Assembly (NCBI GenBank): GCA_012064385.1
Contig: QRDG01000030.1
Location: 234,178 to 298,177 of the forward strand
Direction: 5' to 3'
Length of the DNA: 64,000 nt
From: Puccinellia tenuiflora
Taxonomy: Eukaryota; Streptophyta; Magnoliopsida; Poales; Poaceae
Notes under the pieces: generated by a model
Told to the model about the DNA's origin: nothing
Seen by the model: only the letters and a program-made list of their open reading frames with translations
Databases searched by the model: none
Shown: one piece after another, positions 33,155-45,800 of the stretch
How positions within the stretch are numbered: the stretch's first letter is position 1
How the letters are laid out: every line of letters starts with the position of its first letter
Position numbers and translations under genes: made by a program

Positions 33155-36100
33155 ATGGCGGGGTCGATCCGCGTCACCATGGAGGTCGGCGCCGACGGCG
33201 TCGCGCTCATCACCATCCACAACCCGCCGGTCAATGCGCTGCACCCCACCAGTAAGCAAGCGGCGACGCCCTCCTCCTTCCCCTTTTCCTCTCGGGCCGC
33301 GGCCGAGTCCTTTTCTGCTACTAGTCTGACTCCGTGCCCCCGATCCGGGTTCTCCGTGGTGTGCGTGCAGTCATCCAGGGGCTCAAGGAGAAGTACGCGG
33401 AGGCCATGGCTCGCGACGACGTCAAGGCCATCGTGCTCACCGGTGAGAATTTCGCTCGCTTGATTTGATCCCCCTTCTCCGCTCCCTAAAAGATAGGTAG
33501 AAACACGACGGCGAGAAGATAGGTAGAAACACGACGGCGAGAATTCTGGTCTGTCTATCGGGGACCGAATCATTGCTGTTCTCTTTATGTGATCGTTGCG
33601 CCAGCGAATTTTTTTTTTCGCTGTGAAATTCGTCGAACATCCAGTTATTTCTGGGTTTTGGGGGTTATCCTAGTGGGATGGTTGTGGAGCTGTCGCCATC
33701 GTATCATTTCATTTGTGATTGGTCTGCTCCTGCTTGAGTTTTCTGTAGGTAAGGGCTGCTCGTTCTTTTTTAAGATGCTGGCCGGTGGGCTGAATTTGGG
33801 AATCTCGGCTAAAATATTTACTCAAGTAGGAGCAAGTAAACAAGGGGGTTGCTAGTTTTAAAAGATTTTCGACCACTCCCCTGCTTCTTGACATAACCAA
33901 CAAATGGGGAGCAGGTGTTCTTAGTTTTTCTGTCAGAAAAAAGCATATTTCCTGACTCTCTACTCTATATAGAAGACATATATGGTACAATAAAAGGCAT
34001 GCTTCTTCTTTTTTCCTCTGCATAGAGGGGACCACTACAAGGGATGTGAGCAAAGGGGTTTAAAAAAATCTATTCATGAAACTGGTCACTTCTGAGTTCT
34101 GACACTTTCTGTCATTATTTATGTTAAACTTCTGTAGGTGCTGCGGGGAAATTTTGCGGAGGCTTTGATATCAATGTCTTCACAAAAGTTCATGGGACAG
34201 GTAAGGGGGTGCCTTCTTTATCTGTACGGCTGACAAATTGATTGTTCACAGCCTAGCTTCTGACACGCGGAATATGGTTTGGCAGGAGACGTGTCACTTA
34301 TGCCCGATGTATCTGTTGAGCTTGTGTCAAATATGATGGAAGGTTTGGCATTGTTGTTTCTAATGCTGTTGTAGTTTCTCTTATTTATGTATGATGATGG
34401 ATCTCGTTAGGCTTCTCATTTGTATCGGTATCGATCATGAGATCTGGACCTGATTGTAAAAGCCTGTTTATATGCAGCGGGCAAAAAGCCTTCCGTTGCT
34501 GCCATTCAGGGCCTTGCTCTCGGTGGTGGTCTGGAGCTGACTATGGTCCGTCATTTTTGTTGCTGTCCTGCTTGATATTTTTACAGTGGTTTCTTAGCCT
34601 TGCATCTGAACGACTGAACCTAAGTTCTGTGTATAACGTGAATGACAAATTGTCCAGGGTTGTCATGCTCGGATAGCTACCCCTGAAACTCAACTTGGAT
34701 TACCAGAGCTAACTCTCGGAGTGATTCCCGGATTTGGAGGTAGGGAACTAGGGCTGCATATTTTTCTGAAAGCTTGCACTATTTATGTTGTTCACTTCCT
34801 TTGTATTGTGTTCTGTCATGGATCTGAAACTCCTTTCACTGATCATTTAGGAACACAGCGTCTGCCGAGGCTTGTTGGTCTGCCCAAAGCAATAGAAATG
34901 ATGCTGGTGAGTCTAATCTATCTTCTTCATAAGTTGTTACACTGACTAGCTACGTCATATAAACTTTGTGCCCAAAGTTTGAAAATATGTATGAACTAAA
35001 CTGACCAGAGTACATCTAATAATGAAAGTTAATTATTTCTCGTGATAAATCTTTGGGTGGCTTGAGTTAAATTAGTTCATATCCAGTTGCAGTAGCTAAA
35101 GGACTGTCAAAGAACATAAAGTGTTAAAAAAATTAAACCACATTACCATGATAAGAATCCTGTTTTTTATGTTAAGAGTCTGGTACATGTATGTACCATC
35201 GAACATATCGGGTACCCAATAATTTGTGTGAACCATGAGCGTAAATGTATGATCAACTGGAAAATAAGTATCACCCATTTTTCTTTGTGAATCCTATCAT
35301 ATAATTGAGGCTTTCATTATGATTTCTACAGCAATCAAAATTCATTACTGCAAAGGAAGGCAAAGAACGTGGTCTTATTGATGCGCTTTGCTCACCTGAC
35401 GAGTTGATAAAAATGTCACGCTCTTGGGCTCTGGAGATTGCAAATTATTGTAAACCTTGGACAAGATCTCTTGGCAGAACAGATAGGCTTGGATCACTGT
35501 CTGAAGCTCGTGCCGTGTTAAGTATGGCAAGACAGCAAGCAAAGAAGGTTGCAGTAAACATGCCACAGCACCAGGCATGCCTAGATGTTATTGAAGAAGG
35601 TGTACTGTTTGGAGGCCATGCTGGTGTTGTGAAGGTTTGTATCCCCTATCCTCCGTTTGTGTTAGTATGAACACTTATAACCTATGCACTTCTGTTAGTC
35701 TATTTAGGCCTGTGTCTATCGTGAGTCCTGCAGAAGAGTTCTTATGGTTTTCAGCCGAAATTTGCCTGACAGTTACATTGGTATGAGTGCTGTGCTTGAC
35801 TTGAAAACAATAACAAATTTCCATCTAGCGATGGAGAATAATTGTTTGTTTGCTCTGTTATTCATTATTCCTTACACATGTGCTTTCTCTGTTCTTCCTT
35901 ATTCCTTATGCACTCCTTATACATGTGTTTGCTGAATATACCTAAATGATGCAGGAAGCCATTGTTTTCAAGGAGTTGGTGCTATCAACAACATCCAGAG
36001 CACTTGTCCATGCATTTTTTGCCCAACGTTCCACCACAAAGGTTGTATTCTAAAGTGTAATTTTCGACTTGCCTTTTCTTTTCATGATTTACTTTCCATG

Positions 36101-39100
36101 TGGTACCAATGTCTTGATTTTGTGCCAAATAATTAGCCTAGCATGGAAATAGTTCCAATGCTTTTGATTTTGATTTTGTCTATACATGGTTATGATGCCT
36201 ATTTGCAAATCCTTGCTAATATGTTATGCATGCCAATGAGACCACATGATTTTTTTTTAACTTAAATGCTTAGTGCAACCATTTCCCCTTCTGTTCTTTG
36301 ACCAAAATTAGTTTCAAATCCATTATCTGTGAAGGTGTCTAACGTTAATTATACTACCATGCAAGCAGACCATGTTACCGAGAATCATGCATGATCTTAA
36401 GTAAATACCCTCAAATCTCAATAAGCTCTATGTGAACGCACTAAAGCTAAATTGCTGCAAGGACGTCATTTAATTCTTAACTGTCTGACTCCTTGCAGTT
36501 GATTTGTTGTAGGTGCCAGGTGTTACTGATATTCAACTCAAACCTAGGCAAATAAAAAAAGTTGCTGTTATCGGTGGTGGTCTTATGGGTTCAGGAATTG
36601 CGACAGCGCTTCTTGTTGGCAATATATCTGTTGTCCTCAAGGAAGTAAACTCTCAGTTTTTGCAAAGGGGGCAAAAAACAATAGCAGGTCAATTTTGTTA
36701 AATTCCTGCCGCATTGTGAATTTATTTCCTCCTTGATGTATTATCAAAACATGAAGTTTTTATCAATGTCGTTACTGATCAAGGAAATCATTGTTTGTGC
36801 AGGAAATCTTGAGGGCCTTGTCAAAAGAGGCTCTTTGACCAAGGATAAGATGAACAAGGCGATATCACTTCTGAAGGGTGCACTGGATTATGCAGATTTC
36901 AAGGATGTTGATATGGTTATTGAGGTAGTCCTCGTCCGAGTTTATAATTTTAACAAGATGAAAGTATTGTGCAAATTATTTGGGGTTCCTTCCTCTAGTG
37001 TCCGAAACAGATGTTCATGAGATTATAGTGCAATTGGGGATCTTTGAAGGTTCCCATAAAAAAAAAGAATCTTGGGAATTTAATAGATAACTTTATTTAG
37101 GATATACTTGTTTTTTAGGTTCTTACAAAACATATATTCTCTTTTTGTAGGCTGTTATAGAGAAGATTCCTTTGAAGCAATCAATATTTGCTGACATCGA
37201 GAAAGTCTGCCCACCGCATTGCATACTTGCATCGAACACGTCCACCATCGATTTGAATGTTGTCGGCGAGAAGACAAATTCTCAAGATAGAATTATAGGG
37301 GCACATTTTTTCAGGTTTGTTGTTTCTCTTCAGTTATGATTGTAGCGCGTCCTGAAAACTAGCAGTGTAGCAACATAAGGAGTGCACTTCAGAACTATGC
37401 CTCAAGGTTGCTGAAACACATCACATCAGTACATCACTAGAATTTGTTAACAGCGCATACTAGCAGTGTACCAATGGAACTGCATGCATCTAATTGACCA
37501 AAATTGAACTTAATATTCGTAGAAGGGAATTTGATGACAGTAAAAATATCCATAATGCACACCCTCCTGAATTTGATGGGTATGGAGTGCTGATTATATT
37601 GAACTTCGAAACAAAATGTTCGACAAGTATGTTATGGACGTGGAATTATGGAAATAGTACTCTGCTTGGACTTCACTCATTTGGATGTTAGACCTTCACC
37701 TTCCTAATGTTATGCTATTTACAGCCCTGCTCATATTATGCCCTTGCTTGAGATTGTCCGGACCGAGAAGACATCGGCACAAGCTATCCTTGATCTCATC
37801 ACAGTTGGGAAAATAATAAAGAAAGTACCCGTTGTGGTTGGCAACTGCACAGGCTTTGCAGTAAATCGTACATTTTTTCCTTACACACAAGGTGCTCAGC
37901 TTCTAGTTAGTCTTGGCATTGATCTTTTCAGAATCGATCAATTGATAAACAGCTTTGGCATGCCAATGGGACCTTTTCAGTAAGTGCTTGGACTCTTTTA
38001 TCATGTCTATGTGCAACCACTGCCAACTGTCTCAATTTAAGTTCCTTCCATGCATGTACAAGCAAAATGCTCTCAATCAACTGTAGATATATCTTTATAT
38101 TTTTTTGATACAAAGATGTTCCAGCATCATGTATTGTTTGTTCAATTTTCTATGATAAATCATATGCAACCCAGTTCAGAGCATTTTTAGTACTCCCTCC
38201 GGCCCTAAATCTGTGACAAGTAATTAGGGCCGGAAGGAGTAGTATGTTATCGTCTACTTGAGCATGAAGTTGTGATAATAATACTACCTCTGCGATCTTT
38301 TGGAATGCTTGCAATCAAATAATTTGGACTTCAACAATATCTTCACAGACATTTAATATAAAGCATTGTTTTTTCTCAAACAATATATAAATTTTATAAT
38401 ATTTTACAAATAAATCAATTCAGCTGAAGTTGGGTACTGGAATCCCAGTTCAGTGAGGTGACAATTCATTGCTATTGGAGCTGTGTTCTGCTTTAGAGAC
38501 CGTGTCAACCTCAGAACGTTAAATGTTGCTAATATTCTCACCATTCAAGGTTAATAACTTGGTATGACAGCACGATAAATCACTGTCTTGAGCCTTCTGA
38601 ATTTGGGACTTAACCACCATCTGGAAAACAGTTAAACTGACATTCAAGTATCATCCAGATATGCTTCCGTGCCTTAAACTAGTTTGTTCCAATGAACAGT
38701 TCAGTGCCCAGGCATCATTCATTGAGCATTTCGTGTTAAAAAACTCATCAACTAGTTTCAGATTTTGTAATCATGATTCACATGAGTTCATATGTTTGGC
38801 CGTTTCTGTTCCCCTGCAGACTCCAAGATTTAGCTGGATATGGAGTAGCCTTGGCAGTAAAGGATATCTATGCAGCTGCCTTTGGAACACGCAATTTCGA
38901 CTCTGGTCTAGTGGATTTGATGGCGGAAGATGGGCGGCAGGGTATGCTTCTGAACCTGCTTTTACTTCTGCTATGGCTTACAGTTAATAGGATGGGATGA
39001 GATGAGATGATGCCAACTATTACTGCACCATTTCACCATATATTATTTTTAATAATTTTTATTTCCCTGTTATTTTACAGGAAAGAGTAATGGAAAAGGT

Positions 39101-40418
39101 TATTACCTTTATGAGAAGGGTGCGAAGCCAAAGCCCGACCCTAGTATTCAACCTGTGATTGACGAGTTCAGAAGACGTGCAAAGACAATGCCGGGTGGAA
39201 AGGTTTCTCCTTTTCTTTTAAACTTTGTACAACATTGTTTCTGCATTTACAAAGAGTTTTCATGCTATGCCCTTTGTTACTGGAATGTTTTCCTGATATA
39301 ATGATACATCACGTTGCTTGCAGGCTGTTACTTTATCGGATCAAGATATAGTGGAGATGGTTTTCTTTCCAGTTGTTAATGAGGCATGCAGGGTCATGGA
39401 TGAAAATGTTGTGATCAGGGCTTCCGATCTTGATATTGCATCTATCCTTGGGATGGGCTTTCCCAAGTACAGGTAGCTGCTAGTGTCTTAACTCCTAACT
39501 AACCAGTGACAATTTTGGGTTCTCTTGAAATATGATTAAATTAGATATACAGCTTGAGATTGTACTGCTGGTTGTATGCTATACAATTTAGGAACCTTAT
39601 TTAATCCTTACATAGGCTGGCGGTTTCTGTCATATATCAGAATAATTTCTAAGGCTCAGCTTGCGGTTGCTGAACTGTGCTGTGCTGTGCTGACCTTACT
39701 CTATTATCAGCTGTGGAAAAGTAGCCACGAAAGCAGGAAAGTTTGATTGACCAAACGAAAAATAGAGGCAAAATATTGTTGGAAGAGCTAGATAATCATA
39801 ATGTACTCAATGAGGAACGCAGCACTATCACTTAGGGTTAGTGAATCAGCTGAATAAGCCACACTAGGGAACTTGTGCTGAGTTTAGCTGAGAGCTTTAA
39901 TGATACTCATAGCAGTTTTTAGCTTAGATAAGTATCTAGAGCCTATAATTGGTCAATCTAGGATACAGTCCCTGGTAGTTTTAGTCCTCTGGGCAACATG
40001 TATTTCGCCATTATTAATATTGTATCTGGAAGGAGGTATAGTGGTTACTTCGGAGTATTAGTTGTAATCTGTACCCTCTTAATGAAGGGGTGGCATCGTC
40101 TTCTGGGCTGATACCGTCGGAGCATCTTATATATATTCAAAGCTTAACAAGTGGTCTGAAGCTTACGGGGACTTCTTCAAACCATCATCATACTTGGAAG
40201 AGAGAGCAAAAAGCGGCCGGACACTGGTACACACACAATCTCTCTCAAACTGGGTTCTAAAATGTGCCCCGTACTGTGCATCACAGTAACTTATGGCCAC
40301 CTTATTAACCATTTCACAATCTCTGCAGGGTGCGCCACGCACCTTATTAACCATTTCACAATCTCTGCAGGGTGCGCCACGCATGACCCAGCAGGATTCA
40401 ACGAGGTCACGCATGTGA
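33155..40418 (+). CDS. AIM1: AIM1-type peroxisomal multifunctional protein of fatty-acid beta-oxidation
   Basis: Eighteen exons join in phase to 726 aa, the length I recall for the rice homologue: 33155-33251, 33371-33442, 34138-34200, 34286-34342, 34478-34545, 34658-34739, 34851-34906, 35332-35634, 35955-36041, 36513-36687, 36803-36924, 37151-37314, 37725-37979, 38820-38941, 39081-39202, 39324-39472, 40088-40226, 40371-40418. The enzyme combines 2-trans-enoyl-CoA hydratase and L-3-hydroxyacyl-CoA dehydrogenase. Hydratase domain: GGGLEL with Glu116 and LPELTLGVIPGFGGTQR with Glu136, the two catalytic acids. Dehydrogenase: NAD motif GGGLMGSG (316-323), SNTST (422-426) and catalytic His446 in GAHFFSPAH. 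The C-terminus is SRM, a plant PTS1 signal. MPDVSVELV and FWADTVG favour the AIM1 rather than the MFP2 branch. AIM1 acts in jasmonate, salicylate/benzoate and auxin-precursor metabolism. An alternative last acceptor at 40329 would add 14 residues in frame. No damage is visible. Confidence 0.95.
38193..38239. mobile_element. Minimal 47-bp Stowaway-like MITE in AIM1 intron 13
   Basis: CTCCCTCCGGCCCTAAAT at the left and ATTAGGGCCGGAAGGAG at the right form a 17-bp inverted repeat with one mismatch, flanked by TA on both sides. Only about 12 bases separate the arms. It is the size of two Stowaway ends with almost no interior, presumably an internal-deletion product. Confidence 0.8.
40298..40381 (+). 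repeat. 42-bp tandem duplication of the AIM1 last splice acceptor
   Basis: Two identical 42-base copies (40298-40339 and 40340-40381) each contain a polypyrimidine tract and CTCTGCAG|GGTGCGCC. Acceptors are therefore at 40329 and 40371. The period is a multiple of three, so either choice keeps the frame through to SRM and stop; the first adds 14 residues beginning GAPRTLLT. Confidence 0.9.
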
Positions 40419-40841
40419 GGTTGTGCTGTTGAGCACTTGGCGGAGTTGTTTGCTTCGACAGCATTGAAGCTGCTGTGTCAAACCACATAGGTTGGAGCTC
40501 CAGGAGGGAAGTGTCGTCTTGGATCTTCCATTATATATGTTCCCATTTTCATACTTGGGCTGCTATGACGATCAGAATAATAAATGTGTAAAGCATACTT
40601 CTGATTGTAATTTCCATGCCTGATAACTGTAACTTTACAGTACCGTGAAATCACGGGTAGAATAAATGGTATGACGTGTTTGTCAAAGACCTCAGTAGAA
40701 ATCTTGTTGCACAACTCACAGTTGGGCATCGGAGTGAGCGAAAGTTTGTTGCTTCTGTACAAGGGATGTAGAGTGAGTTTGTTTTAGAGGGAGGACGTTC
40801 CGACTTTGGGCCATTTTTCTATCCAAAACCACTAGGGTTTA

Positions 40842-40991
40842 CTCCCTTTGTTCCAAAATATAAGATGTCTTATTTTTTTCTCTGATTTGCATGTACCTGG
40901 ACATGTTTTAGTGTATAGATTCACTCATTTGAGTCCGTATGTAGTCTATATTAAAATATCCAAAACATCTTATAATTTGAAACGGAGAAAG
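40842..40991. mobile_element. Stowaway MITE (150 bp)
   Basis: Left end CTCCCTTTGTTCCAAAATAT and right end AATTTGAAACGGAGAAAG are imperfect inverted repeats (both read CTCCCTCCGTTCCAAAATATAA-like outward) flanked by TA. This is the standard Stowaway (Tc1/mariner) layout in Triticeae, located about 420 bp beyond the AIM1 stop. Confidence 0.85.
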
Positions 40992-41621
40992 TAATATTTA
41001 CTTGTGTTGTGAGAAATGGGAAGAGGTAAGAGCATGCAGCAGCTATAGATAGAGTGGAGTTCAGGGAGACGATGGCAAGGGGAAGCAGGCTTTTGGAGAC
41101 TGGTGACGGGTGATGCAGCTCTTTGCTGACACACAGAATCATCACACAGCTAGCCTTCAGAACTAAATCCCTCAGATATGTCTATGGTCTATTTGTGTAT
41201 GGATTGATCACCATGCCTTACGGGCGAATCAGACGTACAAGCAGACACGTATGGTCGATTTGTTTTTTCTCACTTTATATCATTTTTGGTTAACCATCGA
41301 TCTTCGCTTGCCAATGTTTATATGAGATGTAGAATTGCTCGACACTTTCTGAAGAAATGGACAGCGTTTTGTGATTTCCAATTTAGTTTGCTTGACGTTC
41401 TTTACTTTCGAGGAGAATATTCTCTGACGGCTAGCTTTGGGATTAATTTCCATGTTCCGGTGCGCATCCCCTGTCTACGAAAGGTCGCCGTCCCGCATGT
41501 TTCTTCACGCTCATCAGCATGTAATGATTAGTTCCTGAGGAAGCATTGAGTTTTCATCAAGGGAGATCTATATAGGGAAAGTTGAATTCGTCCTGTCATA
41601 TGATCTATGGGTTATCGTCAG

Positions 41622-41761
41622 CTCCCTCCGTTCTAAATTATAAGATGTACACACGGACCAAAATGAGTGTACCAAGTACCAACACACTAAAACACGTTTA
41701 GATATATCCGAATCTGAAAAAAGTTAATCAATGGTCTTTCCAAGCGTTTTACTCTTCGGAG
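41622..41761. mobile_element. Degenerate Stowaway-like MITE
   Basis: The left end CTCCCTCCGTTCTAAATTAT is typical; the right end (TTTACTCTTCGGAGC) is only loosely complementary, and a TA duplication is not clean. Probably an old copy; the right limit is approximate. Confidence 0.5.
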
Positions 41762-41807
41762 CAAATCAATGATCTCCCCCCGTCTCCGCCATTGGTCACC
41801 AAGTCAC

Positions 41808-41905
41808 CATGACCACCTCCACCATGCAACTCTCCAGCACCGCCGCAGCGCTCACTTCTGGATCCTCTTCCTCCATCTTCACTTCACCTATCCGCAACAC
41901 CCAGG
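41808..41905 (+). pseudogene. Possible plastid-protein gene fragment (transit-peptide-like)
   Basis: From ATG at 41808 the frame gives a Ser/Thr/Ala-rich, acid-free run (MTTSTMQLSSTAAALTSG, then SSSIFTSPIRNTQ), followed by CAG|GTGCGC, a possible donor. This looks like a chloroplast transit peptide. Continuation to about 42200 is GC-rich but broken by stops in every frame. I cannot name the gene; it may be a captured fragment or chance composition. Confidence 0.3.
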
Positions 41906-42800
41906 TGCGCTAGCTCGCACCAACTTCATGTCGTTGAAGACGTTGCTACTTCCCAATTTCTCCAGCCACAATCTGCATGGCTACCTCGACGGCACCACCG
42001 TTGCACCACCGCCGAGGATCACTCAAGGGACCAGCCCGGCGTACCACGCCTGGTGGACACAAGATCAACACGTTATCAGCTCTCTACTGTCTTTCCATAG
42101 CCAAGAAGATCACTTGCCAGATGATCGACCGGACGATCTCCGCCGCAGTATGGAACACCTTATGGTTATTGTGGGGACTAGTAAATTGCTCACATTTCTC
42201 TCAATGTCATTTTACTAGTTTATGATCTTTCCGGGGTAATTTGAAGAGTCAAATTAAGGCCAATCACATCCTGTTCACGACATATGTACATTTGCATCAC
42301 TTCAACACAACACTGCTGGATTCAAATCCTTTTTCTATTTAGGAAACAAATCGTAAGCCAATTCTAAATAGTTGATGCATGGTTGCCAAGAAAAAGTTCA
42401 TACGCGTATGTAACAATACAGCTATTTTGTCTTCGTCGAGAATCAAACTTGTGCAGACATAACAGCTTCTCCGTTTCAAATTAAATAGGATCAAAGTTAT
42501 GCACATAGACCACAATACACATTCTCAAGATTATTATGGATAACAGAATAAACGGACACAATCAGTTTACAATATCCCAGACAGACTACTGAAGACAACA
42601 CAAGCTACAGTTGTTGATTGAACTATGAACTGCATGAGTAGCAGGAAAAACCGTTGCTGGCTACACCTCATGAATGATTGCTGTTACAACACCGGTTGCC
42701 GGAAACGGCAACGGGGACTATACTATCTATGTTTATCCATCTATGCACAGAGGTGGTCATCTATAACACGGCGGCAGACAGCTAAAGTTTGTACCTAGTC

Positions 42801-45800
42801 TTAACTTGTGCTCTCTCCTTTCGATTCGTCATTTGGTGCAGGTACTTGAGTATTCCTACCGTCGGAAGAAATACAATTTTCTTGGGCCTTTACAGGGGGG
42901 AAAACAGGTGTCGCTCCATGATACCTCCGGACATTTGGTTCCATGGTTGCCTCTGATGAGGATCTGGCTTCTGTGACATTGGCAGCAATGTTAGGCTGTC
43001 AAGTTTAGTAAGGTAATCCAATGGAGAAGTTGCATTCTGTGATTTAACCAGCAGCACACTACACCAGTAAAGATAAGCAGAAAATACTAGCTTGGGTTGC
43101 AAACATGGAAAACCATAGGCCTCTACTAATTTACATGGATGTAACAAAGCAACTTTTCACATATGCATCCTTTAATCCCTCTAGTGTACTTCTTTAAAAA
43201 AAAGTTTGTTCAAGCTTCCTACTTTACTAGTCCCTTAATTTTCTGAAATGATCTCCCTCCAATGTTTGGTAGCATTCAAACGATTAAATTGGAAACTAAT
43301 AAGGTAGTTAATCCATCAAACATCTCTTCAAAGTTTGCAGGTCAAATTCATTTTGTTCTGGGAGACAAAAGGAGAAATATGCTATGACGTGACTGTCATC
43401 ATTTTAAAACATTTTTTGTTTTCCATTCATCCCAGCAAAACGTGATTTTTATTCGAACCTCAAACATTGAAGAGATTCTTGATAAATTAAGACCTACATC
43501 CATTTTGTTTTTAGATTTGTTCATGATTATTTTCTGACAAGCATCACTTGCGTGCCATGACATAGTAAGTTAAAAATGCATCCACATGCAATTAACAAAC
43601 AAAATCTGACACATTCATGTAAGTTCTACTCACCGTTTATCTTTCCGCGCGTGATAAGCACACGGAGATAGTCTCGCAACCCTGTCAATACTATGTTTTC
43701 TTGGACACCATTTATCTCAGAAATACCCTGATCACACGAAGTTGCCATAAATGAACTTCTATAAGTATCATTTCCGAATGTGGTATCCTGCTCATCACAC
43801 ATTAGTGCCTGTGTTCCTGGAGATGCAGGCCCAGAATCTTTAGAATCGTCGGAGAAATAGGACTTCAATTCATTGGCGTTCTGCTGATCTGTACAGGCTT
43901 CGCTGTGGCTAACCATTGGAGAGGCTTCCTTCGAGTGTTGCATTTTGCTCTTACCATTTTGTAAGCCATTACTTGGGTAAAATTCCTTCCCCACCTCCTT
44001 CTCGTCCACTTTATTGTCTGTCGACAGAGCAAATAAACTGGAGTTAAACAATCATCTAGATTCTCGAGTGTGCACAAGTTCTAGTTGGGGTGTATGTTGT
44101 ATGTTGGTATGCATTGCCATAATTATATGTCTTTAGCAGAAGAAAAAATTCCATTTTGCAGTCTATTCATTTGCCAACACTGGGACAGTATCTTGTCCTT
44201 ACTGGAGTATGTGGACTGTGGAGGGGCAAAATTCTTTGGTTACTGGGTACAGCCCCTACCCGGTAAAAAAAACACTCGAGTGACAGCGATTACCATATTC
44301 ACTGAGATATTCCTTGTAAAAAAGGAGATGATACAATACAAACTTAGTAGGTGTACTCATGTCAGCCATGTCTACTCACACATGTTGATAATACATGCCA
44401 CTTTGAAAAGGAGAACAAGACATCAGAGTATATATTTTTTGTTTTAGCTCTAGGGCTGAAACGCTTTTACTTTATTCTGTTCTATGAAAAAATTAATGCT
44501 ACACAAACACCTGCCCCCTTTTCTTTATGACTTGCTAGATTCTTTGATCAAATTGGTCCCTGGCACTTGCATCCATATCAATTTAAGGATTCGGAAACAA
44601 ACTGCAGTGGGGAAGCCAAGACAATTAGAAAACTGCAAACTATCTTTCGACGCTGGTGATTCATAAATATGAGCAACTGGCATTGTTTATTTTCTTTTCT
44701 TTTTTAAATAGAAAAAAGATGCATAACTGGCACAGTAATATCTAAGTGACACCTCATATTTTATTGCCAATGCACACTACTGGAGTACTGGTTTACACAG
44801 GACTCATGTTAATTCAGAACCCGGGTTCCTTTGAATAATTTAGCCATAAGAGAAAGATAAAACCCTTACCAGGTATTGTCGGGAATAGTTCTGCTGCATT
44901 TGTGCATGCAGTCACCACATGCTTGACTAGATCATTGACATCACTAAGATGTATAGTGTTTGCTAGTGGAGACCTGAGAAGTGAGAACATAAGTGTATTC
45001 ATCAGAAGATGATAAATGTAAACAGGAAGAATAGCAGCATTGTTAACTTGTTTGACAATCATAACATCATTGTGTTTTACCTATTTTTTTTACTTTGCAG
45101 CTAAACCCAAGAAAGGGCTATCAAAATAAAATTATGTGGAATGAGCCATGTGAAACGCACTACTTAGTAGTTACACGAAACTAACGCCATAATAAAACTG
45201 GATTACATGCATTCTAGAGCATTTTTATTGGTCTTGGCTTCTTTTGGGCAATATAGTTACCTACATAATTTAGTTGCGCACTGGACCAATTTTTTCAACT
45301 GCGTTATTTAATAAAGAAAAATAATAGAGTTCAGTTACCTATAAATCATATTCGACGAATTACTTTGGGAATAACCACTGTTATGCCCTCCAAATCCTGT
45401 GCAAGAAGGTGTAAGTTGTGAAACATCTGAAAGATTCACCTAGCACACAAGAAGTCACAAAAGTTTTGAGTTAGACAACACTAGTAGAACTTGCAGCAAT
45501 GAAAGTGTCTTCAATATGCGCTGTGTGAGTGGTGGTGTGCGTGTACGCCTGTGTCTACATTGTACTTGGTATTTCTCAAAAATAATAATGAAGCAGATGA
45601 TGTGTTTTTCCACATCGATCCAAAGAATAATAGTGCCAATAACAAGAGAAGGAATTATATAGTGAACTCAATATTCAATAAAATCCCTTCAAATTCAGTA
45701 TCCAATCAAATTCCTACTGGGCGCTGGTCATCCCATTGGGAGCATACCTGTTGAAATTGCGCTTCGGGTAGTGAATCTTCTGGAGATATTTTTCTATGCC

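Larger units (their letters stand above)
40419..42800. other. Intergenic region between convergent AIM1 and the CXC gene
   Basis: Contains the AIM1 3' untranslated region, two Stowaway-like MITEs (separate entries), a transit-peptide-like coding fragment near 41808, and, at the right end, the 3' untranslated region of the minus-strand CXC gene. No complete gene was seen. Confidence 0.5.
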
